Shown: positions 34,122-43,656, counted from the first letter of the stretch. The stretch is 64,000 bases of DNA from JAXMBN01 sp046349875 (GCA_046349875.1 JAXMBN010000001.1:1-64000), one strand, 5' to 3'. Program-made: numbers and translations. The notes: generated from the letters alone by a model not told the origin.

Positions 34122-35942
34122 ATGTTCCACCGATCCACTGCCGATGTCGTTCGCGACCTCCAACAAGACCATCGACTCATCGAAGTGGATGAGGAGGTGT
34201 CGCCCCATCTCGAGATCGCAGAGATCCAACGGCGAGTCTATTTGAACCAAGGGCCCGCCATCCTATTTCGGCGACCCCAAGGATGCCGCTTCCCGATGCT
34301 GGCCAACATGTTTGGTTCACTCGACCAAGCACGCTTTCTTTTCCGTCATACACTCGAACGCGTACGTCGCGCTATTGAACTGAAGATCGAACCGAGCAAA
34401 CTCATCAAGTCCCCGATGCGCTATTGGAGTAGCCCATGGGTAGGCTGGACCATGATGCCTCGGCGAGTCCATCGCGCTCCCGTCCTTGCCAACCAAATGA
34501 TGTTGCAAGAACTTCCATCATTGAAGAGCTGGCCAGATGACGGCGGGCCGTTTGTTACTCTCCCGCAAGTTTTGAGTCAGGCCCCAACGGCTCAAGGCTT
34601 ACGCGGTACCAACCTCGGCATGTATCGTGTTCAACTGGCTGGCAACGAGTACGACCCATCCTCCGAGGTTGGACTTCATTATCAAATCCACCGTGGTATT
34701 GGAGTGCATCACGAAGAAGCGATTCGACTCAACCGCCCTTTGCGCGTCAACATTACGGTTGGAGGCACTCCTGCGATGACGCTTGCTGCAGTGATGCCTC
34801 TACCAGAAGGGATGAGCGAACTTACATTTGCGGGCGCTCTGGCAGGTCATCGCATCCCTATGATGATTACAGATGATCAAGCCCCCATCTACGCCGATGC
34901 CGATTTCTGCATTACTGGCGAAGTCGCACTGAATGATCTCAAACCTGAAGGGCCCTTTGGAGACCACTTGGGATACTATAGCCTTCAGCATCCCTTTCCA
35001 TATCTCCGCGTGAAACAAGTGACCCATCGTCCGGATGCGATATGGCCATTCACGGTTGTCGGCCGGCCTCCTCAAGAAGACACGACGTTCGGCGAACTCA
35101 TCCACGAGTTAACAGGGCCTATCTTGCCAACGGTTTTACCGGGCGTACAAGCGGTTCATGCCGTCGATGCTGCAGGAGTTCATCCATTGCTCTTGGCGAT
35201 TGGAACCGAAAGATACACACCTTATCGGAAACCATCGCATCCCCAAGAACTCATGACCCAAGCACATGCCATCTTGGGGCAGGGCCAACTCAGCCTTGCC
35301 AAGTACCTTTGCATTCTCGATCAAGCGTGCGATTCAAGCCTCGACATCCACGACATCGAAAAGTTCTTTCGAACCTTCTTGGAACGGATCGACTTTGAAA
35401 ATGGCTTGCACTTCATTACGCGAACGACGATGGACACGCTCGACTACTCGGGAGAAGGTTGGAATTACGGATCGAAACTCATTGCGGCCGCGACGGGTTC
35501 CAAGCGACGTGACCTGACGACCAACATCCCCAACCTCGATCCACTCGCAAACCATTTTGGCCGTCCCCATCTTTGCTTCCCTGGCGTGTTCACCATCGAA
35601 CCCACCAACGATTCAAATGGTCTCGATCAACTTCGATACGATCTCGAGAAACAGTCCAATCTTGAAGGGGTCGCGATCATTACACTCGTCGATGATGCTC
35701 GGACCACTGCGGCCAATCTTCGAAATTGGCTTTGGACCACGTTCACGAGAAGCAACCCAGCCAAGGATATCGACGGGGTCGGAGCTTTCCAGAAAGACAA
35801 GCATTGGGGATGTCGTGGGCCACTTCTGATCGATGCTCGCCGCAAACCCCACCATGCTCCACCTCTTGTTGAAGATCCACAAGTCACGGTCAAAATCGAT
35901 GCGATGGCATCGAAAGGTGGACCGCTAGCAAAATACTTGTAG
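34122..35942 (+). CDS. UbiD-family decarboxylase
   Basis: A protein of 606 residues in the UbiD family, which decarboxylates aromatic or alpha,beta-unsaturated acids with prenylated FMN. Signature segments are GMYRVQL, GLHYQIHRGIGVHHEEA, VGGTPAMTLAAVMPLPEGMSE (split) and EGPFGDHLGYYS with the catalytic acidic residues. The length matches the long UbiD type seen in planctomycetes and menaquinone (futalosine) or ubiquinone-like pathways. UbiX, which makes the cofactor, is not in the window. The start at MFHRSTADVVRDL is preferred to a 53-codon upstream extension that runs into the divergent pepA promoter region. Confidence 0.9.
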   Translation: MFHRSTADVVRDLQQDHRLIEVDEEVSPHLEIAEIQRRVYLNQGPAILFRRPQGCRFPMLANMFGSLDQARFLFRHTLERVRRAIELKIEPSKLIKSPMRYWSSPWVGWTMMPRRVHRAPVLANQMMLQELPSLKSWPDDGGPFVTLPQVLSQAPTAQGLRGTNLGMYRVQLAGNEYDPSSEVGLHYQIHRGIGVHHEEAIRLNRPLRVNITVGGTPAMTLAAVMPLPEGMSELTFAGALAGHRIPMMITDDQAPIYADADFCITGEVALNDLKPEGPFGDHLGYYSLQHPFPYLRVKQVTHRPDAIWPFTVVGRPPQEDTTFGELIHELTGPILPTVLPGVQAVHAVDAAGVHPLLLAIGTERYTPYRKPSHPQELMTQAHAILGQGQLSLAKYLCILDQACDSSLDIHDIEKFFRTFLERIDFENGLHFITRTTMDTLDYSGEGWNYGSKLIAAATGSKRRDLTTNIPNLDPLANHFGRPHLCFPGVFTIEPTNDSNGLDQLRYDLEKQSNLEGVAIITLVDDARTTAANLRNWLWTTFTRSNPAKDIDGVGAFQKDKHWGCRGPLLIDARRKPHHAPPLVEDPQVTVKIDAMASKGGPLAKYL

Positions 35943-36124
35943 CCGTTTGGTGACTTTGCTTGCTGGAATGGCTAGCTTTGACGGATAAGATTCCTCGATC
36001 CGCAAAGTCCAATTAAACATGGCATCCGATTTTGCCGATACCACAGTTGTATCGGGAGGATTCTGCATTCTCACCGCCGAATCCATATCGAAAACCATGA
36101 TCGCAAGGACCAAGTGGGGCTGCC

Positions 36125-36358
36125 ATGAAAAAACGAATTGCAAATCAACACGTCAAGATTGCCATGGCAACATTGCTCTTGGGAGCTGGTGTTTGCTGCT
36201 CGACAGGGTGCCAAGTATCGGTTGCTGGCCAAACGCTACCAAGCCCTTATTACCTCTATGACGACGTGCAGTATTTCCCTGCAGGTCCCGAAAACAAGCT
36301 TGCTAACGAAACAGCAGCTTTGAAAGCGGCTCAAGCCAAGACTCGCAACGCACGCTAA
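36125..36358 (+). CDS. Small lipoprotein of planctomycete type
   Basis: A 77-residue predicted lipoprotein: a basic N-terminus, hydrophobic segment (IAMATLLLGAGVCC) and a lipobox-like CSTGC. The mature part QTLPSPYYLYDDVQYFPAGPENKLANETAAL is of a type I associate with short planctomycete proteins; function unknown. GGGGCTGCC precedes the ATG. A terminator follows 19 bases after the stop. It is convergent with the DUF1598 gene. Confidence 0.75.
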   Translation: MKKRIANQHVKIAMATLLLGAGVCCSTGCQVSVAGQTLPSPYYLYDDVQYFPAGPENKLANETAALKAAQAKTRNAR

Positions 36359-36376
36359 AGCCATTGCCCTAAAATG

Positions 36377-36406
36377 AAAGAACTCGGTCGAATGCCGAGT
36401 TCTTTT
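36377..36406. terminator. Terminator between convergent genes
   Basis: An 11-bp stem AAAGAACTCGG / CCGAGTTCTTT with a seven-base loop, followed by T and preceded by A-rich sequence. It can serve the small lipoprotein gene and the convergent DUF1598 gene. Confidence 0.85.
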
Positions 36407-36433
36407 CGTTGATAGGGTGGCGATAGGCTTTTA

Positions 36434-38161
36434 CTAGCGATTCGCCGAAGGAGCTTTCAACATCCAGTTGAGCTCTTCGTCGCTTGCCTTTTCTGGAACC
36501 AACCCCGCTACGGTTGGCATGGTGGATTGCTTGACCACCACTGCTTGCGACAACGCATCGCTCGGCTTGATCACTACGCCTCCACTCACCATGGCAACGA
36601 TTTGCTTTCCCGAAACTTTTCGGAAGGTAGCAATCGATGGAACCTGAGTGGCATGTTCGGTCGCGTGAGGCTGTACCGAAGGTTGCGATAGTGATGCGAA
36701 TCGCTCGGCTGGATTCGACTGCTCACGGCGAATGATCTCCATCGCAACGGTTAGATCGAAGATGTGCCGAAGCCGTCCATACATAGGATACATGGCCTGA
36801 ATGTCGTCAAAGCGCGATGTAAAGGTCTTGGCGAAAGCATCGGCAGCTTCATCACGATTCACCATGGCACTCCGCTTCCCACTCGCATCCATCCATTCGC
36901 GTTCGCTGAGTACTTGAACCGAATGTCGAGGAATCGCAATCACCGATCCTGCGTCGTTCGTTTCAATCGTCTGTGGCTGAATGGCAAACCACCAACGAAC
37001 GAGCCCTTGTCCAGGCAGGGATTGCAATTGATCCGCAATCCGAATGTAGTCAGGCATTCCTTTCGGCCCTGATTCCAATCCAAGCCCAATCCGCTTCATA
37101 TGCTGATCCGCAATGAGCAGAGCGAGGCCGGTTGGTGAATCCTTGGGCAAGCCCATGATCGATACATCTTGAGGTCCGAGCAATTCAGTAACTTGTTGAG
37201 TCCATTTATCCGGCGTTCGAGTGAGAAGGTTCATCGAATTGCGATCGGACAAAAATCGCTGTACATCGGCGAGGCGTGATGGTTGCGGGTCGATCGAACA
37301 TCCAAAAACACCGCGTTGACCGAGAACATGTGGTGCGACACTGAGTAGGTCTTCAAGCAAAACAGGTGGCAACTTCGTGTCGCGATGAAGAAGATCACCG
37401 TCAGCATTGAGCTCGAACCCACCAGCCGGACCACCTAAGAGCCATTCGCGAGATTCCGCATCCCATGCAACGTAATCGATGCGAGCTAAACCGCCGAGCA
37501 GTTCCATCGAAGCGGAAGCTGGGAGATCGCGTTTAGCGCGTTCGCGAAGACGCTCTTCAAGACGCGTCAAGGATACCCAACGCAATGGATTGGGTGAGGC
37601 CCAAGCAACACTTCCTGGCAATACGATTGGATCAACGGACTTCGATGCATCGACTCCAACCTTGAGCTCTTTCGACTTCTTGCGCGTTTGAAGAACTCCT
37701 TGCGGATCGATCCAAACACCACTCGCAAATGGCTGAATGGTATCCGTCCCCCCATCGATATCCCAGTTTGCTTCGACAACCCCTTGAATCAATGAAATCA
37801 ACGATTGAAAATCGGCGACCACTCCACCACCGTGGTTTCCACTTCCGTCAGCAGGATCCGATGACTTGCTACCTTCTGCTTGTCGCAATACTCCTGACCT
37901 GCTGCCACTATCCTTGGAAGAAGTACTTGTTGAAGTACTTAGTGGTATCGATTGATTGCGGACCTGAGCAAGCGGCTCGATCCATTCCAACCGTTTCTCC
38001 AAAGGCAACTTGCGAACCTCTTGAATCGCTGCTTTGAGATCACCGCGAGCAATCGCTTGTTCAATGGGAGTATCTTGTGTGGATTGAGCCTGTGCTAATG
38101 CGACGGGAAAGAACACCGCCAAGCTCCAACCGCCGACTATCGTTCGCCAAGAATAACGCAT
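36434..38161 (-). CDS. Exported DUF1598-like protein sharing a block with the secretin
   Basis: A 575-residue exported protein with a signal peptide (GWSLAVFFPVALAQAQS). After a short helical region and a Ser/Thr-rich linker, residues about 107-140 read GGGVVADFQSLISLI ... VEANWDIDGGTDTIQPF, almost the same as in the secretin at 3896-7531. Then comes SGVWIDPQGVLQ and a long DUF1598-type domain found in planctomycetes (LPPVLLEDLLSVAPHVLGQRG, VSIMGLPKDSPTGLALLIADQHMKRIGLGLE split). Function unknown; the shared block suggests work in the same envelope system as the secretin. It starts 12 bases after the end of the frameshifted methyltransferase gene, so the two were probably one operon. Confidence 0.8.
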   Translation of the reverse strand: MRYSWRTIVGGWSLAVFFPVALAQAQSTQDTPIEQAIARGDLKAAIQEVRKLPLEKRLEWIEPLAQVRNQSIPLSTSTSTSSKDSGSRSGVLRQAEGSKSSDPADGSGNHGGGVVADFQSLISLIQGVVEANWDIDGGTDTIQPFASGVWIDPQGVLQTRKKSKELKVGVDASKSVDPIVLPGSVAWASPNPLRWVSLTRLEERLRERAKRDLPASASMELLGGLARIDYVAWDAESREWLLGGPAGGFELNADGDLLHRDTKLPPVLLEDLLSVAPHVLGQRGVFGCSIDPQPSRLADVQRFLSDRNSMNLLTRTPDKWTQQVTELLGPQDVSIMGLPKDSPTGLALLIADQHMKRIGLGLESGPKGMPDYIRIADQLQSLPGQGLVRWWFAIQPQTIETNDAGSVIAIPRHSVQVLSEREWMDASGKRSAMVNRDEAADAFAKTFTSRFDDIQAMYPMYGRLRHIFDLTVAMEIIRREQSNPAERFASLSQPSVQPHATEHATQVPSIATFRKVSGKQIVAMVSGGVVIKPSDALSQAVVVKQSTMPTVAGLVPEKASDEELNWMLKAPSANR

Positions 38162-38173
38162 CGCTCACAAGCC

Positions 38174-38901
38174 TCATTCAGATTTAGGAGAGTCCACACC
38201 AAAAAACATGAGATGCTGGATCGGAAGACCATCAAACTCTTTGATTAGTTTGAATTGGTTGGCACCGAACTCCTTGAGGATCTGCTTTTTTGTCATTTTA
38301 TGCAACGGTTTGATCGGAACTCGGATCTTCCCCGCGAAATTCCACCAAAGCGATCATCCCATCCTTCTTTAGCGACTTTGCGCATTGCCGCTAGCATTCC
38401 GACTGGATTTGAGAATTCATGGTAAACGTCAACCATCAGGATGAGATCGACCGAGTTCTCCTCCAACTTCGGATCATGCACAGTGCCCAGAATGGGCTGG
38501 ATATTTTTCATTTGCGAGTCTTTTGCCCGTAATGCTAATAAGTGGAGCATCTCGGATTGAATGTCGACCGCAAGCACTTTCCCGTCCTCGCCGACCATTT
38601 TGGCCAGTGGCAACGTATAGAAACCGTTGCCACACCCCAGGTCACAAACAACCATTCCCGCCCGAACCCCCAGTTGTTCGAGCACTAATGTCGGGTTTTC
38701 CTCGACTTCGCGGGTTTCGCGGATGAGCCATGGTGCGCCTTGATGCCCCATGGTTTGGGCGATGCGACGCCCCAAATAGACGGTTCGTTCTTCAACTTCT
38801 TTCGAAGCGGCATCCTGGGCTGAAGCAATCCGCGAACCCCAAACGCCTCCAAGTATCAGAAGCAAAGCCAGGATTTGATTGACACGTTTGCTTGCCACCA
38901 T
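38174..38901 (-). pseudogene. Exported SAM-dependent methyltransferase, two frameshifts near the C-terminus
   Basis: A class I methyltransferase with a signal peptide (ILALLLILGGVWGSRIASAQ). SAM motif I is VCDLGCGNGFYTLPLA, then VLAVDIQSEML and VDLILMVDVYHEF. The open frame ends early at 38293, but the family ending can be read on: after RK the +1 frame gives SLKKDGMIALVEFRGEDPS, then another shift gives VPIKPLHKMTKKQILKEFG and FKLIKEFDGLPIQHLMFFG with a TGA at 38174. The first shift (about 38370) is explained by one extra A, the second (about 38325) by a small indel. The start has GAGAGG six bases upstream. Either recent decay or sequence error; a truncated product of 202 residues is still possible. 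Confidence 0.8.
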
Positions 38902-39036
38902 GGTTATCCTCTCCAATGCCCGCGCCAGTCATCCAAGATTGGAGCCAACGCGGGAACTTGAACTTCGGAATGCACCGATGAAGCGGAAGAGCTCTCGAGG
39001 ATACAAGCAGCGTTTCGCAAACGAACCCGCGAAAAA

Positions 39037-39894
39037 CTAACTTCGCACAAACTCTTTGAATCGATCCATCAAAAGCTTGGTCGTTGCGCCCACCTTGCCA
39101 TCTCCAATCGATCGACTATCGATCTTGATGACAGGGATGACTTCCGCTGCACTTCCTGTTAAGAAACACTCGTCCGAAACATAAACATCGTGACGCGTCA
39201 GTGTGCATTCTTGGACTTCAATGTTCAACTGGCGAGCCAACTCAATGACTGCATTTCGGGTAATTCCCTCCAAAATGCCGGCGTCGGGAGGTGGAGTAAG
39301 CAAACGCCCTCGCTTGACGATGAAAATGTTGTCGCCCGTACATTCGGCGACTTCACCTTTATGGTTGAGCATCAGGGCTTCGATGCAACCTGCTTTGAGG
39401 CCCTCCACTTTGGCCATGATGTTATTGAGATAATTGAGCGATTTGATCCGCGGGTTGAGCGCTGCAGGGTGATTGCGCATCGTGCTGGCTGTCACGATTT
39501 CCAAGCCGTTTTCGTAAAACTCCTTCGGATAAAGCGTGATCGAATCCGCGATGATGATGACCTGCGGATCGCTGGTCCGGTTCGGATCGAGCCCAAGAGA
39601 TCCCGCGCCGCGAGTGACAACCAAGCGAACATACGCGTCCTGGAGCTGATTGCGCGACAAGGTCTCCCGAACGGCGTCTGCCATTTCATCTTGGCTCATC
39701 GGAATCGTCAAATAGATCGCATGGGCCGATTCGTAAAGTCGCTGAAGATGCTCACCAAGCCGGAAAACCTTGCCGGAATAGGCTCGCATCCCTTCAAAAA
39801 CCCCATCCCCGTAAAGGAGGCCATGGTCATAAACGCTAATTTTTGCGTTTTCTTTGTCGTAAAACTTGCCGGCTATATAGATCTGTAGAGACAT
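39037..39894 (-). CDS. ilvE: Class IV aminotransferase, branched-chain type
   Basis: A 285-residue fold type IV PLP enzyme. It catalyses the last step of valine, leucine and isoleucine synthesis if it is IlvE. The motif YDHGLLYGDGVFEGMRAY, PLP lysine in RIKSLNYLNN (about residue 151), the cofactor Glu in AECTGDNIFIV and FLTGSAAEVIPV are clear. The close relatives D-amino-acid aminotransferase and aminodeoxychorismate lyase share these motifs; the RTS...GSLGLDP pattern and EGMRAY favour the branched-chain type. It stands alone. Confidence 0.85.
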   Translation of the reverse strand: MSLQIYIAGKFYDKENAKISVYDHGLLYGDGVFEGMRAYSGKVFRLGEHLQRLYESAHAIYLTIPMSQDEMADAVRETLSRNQLQDAYVRLVVTRGAGSLGLDPNRTSDPQVIIIADSITLYPKEFYENGLEIVTASTMRNHPAALNPRIKSLNYLNNIMAKVEGLKAGCIEALMLNHKGEVAECTGDNIFIVKRGRLLTPPPDAGILEGITRNAVIELARQLNIEVQECTLTRHDVYVSDECFLTGSAAEVIPVIKIDSRSIGDGKVGATTKLLMDRFKEFVRS

Positions 39895-40028
39895 GGTGAG
39901 CTTTCAAACCACGGTAAAACAAGTTGAATTACCGGAAAGTATAGGCTTGCAAGACAATGTGGTGCAATTGTATGAACACATGTCCACAAAAGCATTTTGA
40001 GATTATTTAGAAAAATCCCCCCCAACAA

Positions 40029-40056
40029 TTGCAAATCCACCTATTAGGATTACAAT
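40029..40056 (+). promoter_or_regulatory. Possible promoter of the PEP-CTERM gene
   Basis: TTGCAA (40029-40034) and TACAAT (40051-40056) with a 16-base spacer in AT-rich sequence, about 58 bases before the start codon. Confidence 0.4.
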
Positions 40057-40114
40057 CACGAGTGACTCTAGGTAATTTGCAGCAGGTTGCTCTTCCAAAA
40101 AGGCAGGAAGATTT

Positions 40115-40960
40115 ATGAAAAGACTCTCCGCTTTTGCACTAGCTTTTGCTTGTTCCCTTCAAGCCTGTGTAGCGCATGCCGGCCTGATAGGCTCGTCGGT
40201 ATTAGACACATCCGACGCAGACCTAACCTTAGTGGCACCTAACCTCTATTCAGTCAGCAACAACGCAAGTTTCTTTGTTGACTTCTACGTAACCGGAAAC
40301 AACCTCGGAAGCAGTCCAAATAATGCTTCGAACTCAATTGGCTACTTCGATCTTCGTTTAAGCATTAATGCGGGTAGCGGATTAAGCTTCGCGCCGATCG
40401 CATCACAAAATCCACTGGCCACGTTAAATGCCGGGAACTATGTCCTGCCTGACCCTGCAGGCCCATTATTAGGTGGCAATCAAAGGAATATCTCAGGTGG
40501 GGCGAATTTCTTCTACAACCGTTCCGCCGATGGTTCATCGATTTCAATTCGAGACGGCGTATTGCTCAGCCTTGCCGGCAATCCCTATACTCCTCCACCA
40601 ATTGATCAACAAGCGATTGGAAATGGAACACGATTACTTGCTCGAGTGCTTGTGAACACCACTTCGGTAGGATTGGGACCGTTTTCCTTTACGCTTTCGG
40701 GAAACGCATCGAACTCCAATACGGTTTCTGGAGATGGTTCAGCAAATGCGTTCAATTTCACCGGCTTTGGATATTTTGCCGGAGAAATTGGCTCTGCTGT
40801 CGGTTCCTCCTATGGAACTGTCGATAATCCACTTTCTTTCACTTCCTCTGCTGGCCTCACCGCGGTTCCTGAGCCTTCCTCGATGGCGTTGCTAGGCTTG
40901 GCATCATTGGGTGGTTTGGGTGCTCGATACCGCGCATGGCGCAAGAAGCGAGCAGCCTAG
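40115..40960 (+). CDS. PEP-CTERM sorting domain protein
   Basis: A 281-residue secreted protein with a signal peptide (KRLSAFALAFACSLQACVAHA). The body is Ser/Asn/Gly-rich beta sequence typical of surface or matrix proteins. The C-terminus has the sorting signal VPEPSSMALLGLASLGGLG followed by basic YRAWRKKRAA, the PEP-CTERM tripartite pattern processed by an exosortase. No exosortase gene is in the window. AGGAAG lies close upstream of the ATG, and a strong terminator follows. Codon and amino-acid use (Asn/Ser-rich) differ from neighbours, as is common for these proteins. Confidence 0.9.
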   Translation: MKRLSAFALAFACSLQACVAHAGLIGSSVLDTSDADLTLVAPNLYSVSNNASFFVDFYVTGNNLGSSPNNASNSIGYFDLRLSINAGSGLSFAPIASQNPLATLNAGNYVLPDPAGPLLGGNQRNISGGANFFYNRSADGSSISIRDGVLLSLAGNPYTPPPIDQQAIGNGTRLLARVLVNTTSVGLGPFSFTLSGNASNSNTVSGDGSANAFNFTGFGYFAGEIGSAVGSSYGTVDNPLSFTSSAGLTAVPEPSSMALLGLASLGGLGARYRAWRKKRAA

Positions 40961-40986
40961 TTCGCTGCGTTTTCAATGATAAAAAT

Positions 40987-41018
40987 AAAAAACGCCGAGG
41001 TTTTCCTCGGCGTTTTTT
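40987..41018 (+). terminator. Rho-independent terminator
   Basis: A stem AACGCCGAGG / CCTCGGCGTT with TTTT loop, followed by a run of T and preceded by a run of A, so it may act for both the PEP-CTERM gene and the convergent zinc-ribbon gene. Confidence 0.92.
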
Positions 41019-41076
41019 ATTTTATAGCTGGATGGTCACGAAAGATCCTTGACTATGAGGCACGAGAAGGCCAGGC

Positions 41077-41310
41077 CTAACCACCAAACATGCATCCACC
41101 GCTTGCGCATTGAGGCCTTCCGCACATTTGGCTCGGCATTTCGCAAGCCTCGCTGGAACGTCCCGATACCGAAGGCGTGGCGATCACGCTTAGCTGCTTC
41201 TTTAATTGCTTGCCACCACACTTGGGGCACTCAATGACTGTGCTCGTTCCCATAACGAGAATCTCAACGACTTGGTCACAGTCTTCGCAATGGTATTCAA
41301 ATAGAGGCAT
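41077..41310 (-). CDS. FmdB-type zinc ribbon protein
   Basis: A 77-residue protein of the FmdB/CxxC_CXXC_SSSS family: MPLFEYHCEDCDQVVEILV with a first Cys pair, CPKCGG with the second, then a low-complexity tail containing four further Cys. Named after formamidase regulation in Methylophilus, but the general role of the family is unknown. The start is the canonical MPLFEY; GGGGAT precedes it. It lies 81 bases after folE on the same strand. Confidence 0.85.
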   Translation of the reverse strand: MPLFEYHCEDCDQVVEILVMGTSTVIECPKCGGKQLKKQLSVIATPSVSGRSSEACEMPSQMCGRPQCASGGCMFGG

Positions 41311-41391
41311 AGCCAAATCCCCAAAGGCTTGATGGATTGATAACAACTTCAATCTCATCGAAACATCGGATGATTTCAAGGGCAACTTGGA

Positions 41392-41973
41392 CTAACCACG
41401 CGAACCGATAATAAGTCCCATGATTTCGGCGCGAGAGGAAAGATTATCGCGGAAGATTCCTCGCATGGCACTGGTCATGCATAGGCTCCCCGGCTTTCGG
41501 ACTCCCCGCATCGTCATGCAAGAATGCGTCGCTTCCAATACGACCGCTACACCTCGCGCCCCGAGCTCGTTTTCGATCATGTCGGCGATGGTCTCGGTCA
41601 TTCGCTCTTGCACCTGAGGCCGACGAGCCACGCCTTCGACGACGCGTCCAAGCTTGCTAAGTCCTACGACTTTGCCATCGGGAAGGTAACCGATATGAGC
41701 TTTCCCTGTGAACGGCAGCAGATGATGTTCGCACATGCTGCAAAACTCGATGTCACGGACCAAGACGACTTCGTCGTACTTTTCCGTAAAGACCTTCTTC
41801 AAGTGCAACGAAGGATCGCTATGCAGGCCTGAAAAGACTTCAGCGTACATGCGAGCCACGCGTGCTGGTGTTTCGAGGAGGCCTTCACGATCAGGATCTT
41901 CCCCTACAGCGAGGAGAATTTCTCGAACGGCCTTCTCAATCCGCTTGTGATCCACGTTCAATTGTGTCGACAT
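41392..41973 (-). CDS. folE: GTP cyclohydrolase I
   Basis: FolE converts GTP to 7,8-dihydroneopterin triphosphate, the first step of folate synthesis. The 193-residue protein has the zinc ligands Cys81 and His84 in CSMCEHHLLPF and Cys152 in THSCMTMRG, plus GYLPDGKVVGLSKLGRVV and the C-terminal GIFRDN ... EIMGLI. The length is typical of FolE type I. On the same strand as the LON-domain gene upstream (141-base gap) and the FmdB-like gene downstream. Confidence 0.96.
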   Translation of the reverse strand: MSTQLNVDHKRIEKAVREILLAVGEDPDREGLLETPARVARMYAEVFSGLHSDPSLHLKKVFTEKYDEVVLVRDIEFCSMCEHHLLPFTGKAHIGYLPDGKVVGLSKLGRVVEGVARRPQVQERMTETIADMIENELGARGVAVVLEATHSCMTMRGVRKPGSLCMTSAMRGIFRDNLSSRAEIMGLIIGSRG

Positions 41974-42114
41974 GCAACCAAGTTCTCTACCTAATTGGGC
42001 CCACCAATGAGCGAGTAGGAACGCCCTACAATCTCATGGCGCCTTCGGGCCAAGCATCGCTAACATCACACAATGTTAGCTCGCTGCCAAGTGCCTTTCC
42101 GATGCGAAAAAGAT

Positions 42115-42831
42115 TCAATTCTGCGAAAAGGGAGGGGGGAAACGATTTTCTGGCGACACCGAGGGTGGCTCGGATTTGGCCGACATTTCGCCGTTTGCTT
42201 GCTGCCGCAAAAATTGCAATAGCACTCGACAGCGACACTCGACCCGCACTTGCCCCAAAAGCTCGATCTTTTTGTCGATCGGAATCTTTGAACTAAACGC
42301 GATAACATCCGTGAGCACCCCGAGCGGCAGTTGCTTGGTAAACAGCTGCGACAAGCTCTCGCGAGCGGACTCGCCAAATGCATGTCCAAGCAACGTCAGC
42401 AGTTCATCCCGTAAACACACCGCACCCGCAGTGTCTTCAGGATAGACATCTTCCAACACGATCACTTCAGCCCGACGAAAGGCAAGTGAAGTGGGAATCT
42501 CGCGAACCAACCGAGCTCGTTTTACGCCAGCAAGCAAAATATTATGGCGGTCATCCGAAGTGCGTGTGTGCGTCAAAATCTTGCCAATGCACACCTCGTC
42601 TGCCAATGCAGGTGACCCCAAATAGTGCGACTCCCAACCAGGTTTGAAGGAAGCCATGGTGATGAGGCGGTCCGTTGCAAGCGCCTCTTCCAACATATCG
42701 CAATAGCGAGGCTCAAAGATATGCAAAGCTTGAACTACGTTGGGAAACAAAACCACGTTGGGCAATGGGAAGAGCCGTACTTCGCCACAAAAATCTTCCG
42801 GCAGCGACGCGTCAAACGAAGGGATTCCCAT
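42115..42831 (-). CDS. LON substrate-binding-domain protein
   Basis: A 238-residue protein made of the N-terminal PUA-like domain of the Lon protease without ATPase or peptidase parts. It reads VRLFPLPNVVLFPNVVQALHIFEPRYCDMLEEAL, the typical opening, followed by ILLAGVKRARL and a helical half. Such stand-alone LON domains are common in bacteria and their role is unknown, possibly substrate or ligand binding. The polar tail with Ser/Pro is probably disordered. Confidence 0.88.
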   Translation of the reverse strand: MGIPSFDASLPEDFCGEVRLFPLPNVVLFPNVVQALHIFEPRYCDMLEEALATDRLITMASFKPGWESHYLGSPALADEVCIGKILTHTRTSDDRHNILLAGVKRARLVREIPTSLAFRRAEVIVLEDVYPEDTAGAVCLRDELLTLLGHAFGESARESLSQLFTKQLPLGVLTDVIAFSSKIPIDKKIELLGQVRVECRCRVLLQFLRQQANGEMSAKSEPPSVSPENRFPPPFSQN

Positions 42832-43077
42832 CGACTACAACCTCTTCGCCATTCGCGATCTTCCTTTGCCATCGTTGACGGCAACATGCCTCAATGGAAC
42901 AGGCATTCACCCGCTTCGTGCAGTATGCTGCATGACCGCATTGCTTGCCAGATCCCCAACAAACTTATTCTTTCGAGAATATCGGTTACCCCTTGAAGAA
43001 ATCCGGGGCCGATTTGTGTAAGCTGATCGTCTCAGTGGAGGAGACGCTATTCACAATCATTTGAAGGGGTGGTTTGT

Positions 43078-43653
43078 ATGATCCTTTCCGGTGCAGAGAT
43101 TCAAAATAGACTTGGCTCGGACATTCACATTCAACCCTTCAACGAAGACCACCTCAACCCCAACAGTTACAACTTAACGCTCCACGACGAACTGTTGGTC
43201 TACGAAGAAGTGGTACTCGATCTTAAACAACCCAATCGCTTTCGCCGGCTTACCATTCCACCCGAGGGCCTCGTACTGAGCCCCAATCAGCTTTACCTCG
43301 GCAGGACAGCCGAGTACACGGAAACCCACAACCTCGTCCCGATGCTCGAAGGTCGTTCTTCGGTTGGGCGTCTAGGGCTCTTCGTTCACGTCACTTCTGG
43401 ATTTGGCGACGTTGGCTTTTGCGGCTTTTGGACGCTAGAAATGTTCGCGGTTCAACCTGTCCGCGTGTATGCTGGAGTCAAGATTTGTCAGCTCTTTTAT
43501 CACCAGATCTCTGGCGATATCTCGGAGTACACGAGCGACAAGTATCAAAACAACCGCGACATCCAACCAAGCCTTCTTTATCGTGAATTTGGCAAGCGAG
43601 ATGATGTCGATCAGCTTCGATTCGATTTCGAATCAGCCAATGCAAACTCGTAG
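43078..43653 (+). CDS. dcd: dCTP deaminase
   Basis: A 191-residue trimeric dCTP deaminase that makes dUTP from dCTP for thymidylate synthesis. The motif LEGRSSVGRLGLFVHVTSGF, with catalytic Glu in the region FCGFWTLEMF, and HLNPNSYNLTLHDELLVY near the start match the Dcd/Dut family; the length and EGRSSVGR favour Dcd. Whether it is the bifunctional dCTP deaminase/dUTPase cannot be settled by eye. The ATG has AAGGGG nine bases upstream; an in-frame GTA/ATG region three codons earlier is less likely. It ends three bases from the convergent AAA ATPase stop. Confidence 0.93.
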   Translation: MILSGAEIQNRLGSDIHIQPFNEDHLNPNSYNLTLHDELLVYEEVVLDLKQPNRFRRLTIPPEGLVLSPNQLYLGRTAEYTETHNLVPMLEGRSSVGRLGLFVHVTSGFGDVGFCGFWTLEMFAVQPVRVYAGVKICQLFYHQISGDISEYTSDKYQNNRDIQPSLLYREFGKRDDVDQLRFDFESANANS

Positions 43654-43656
43654 AAA

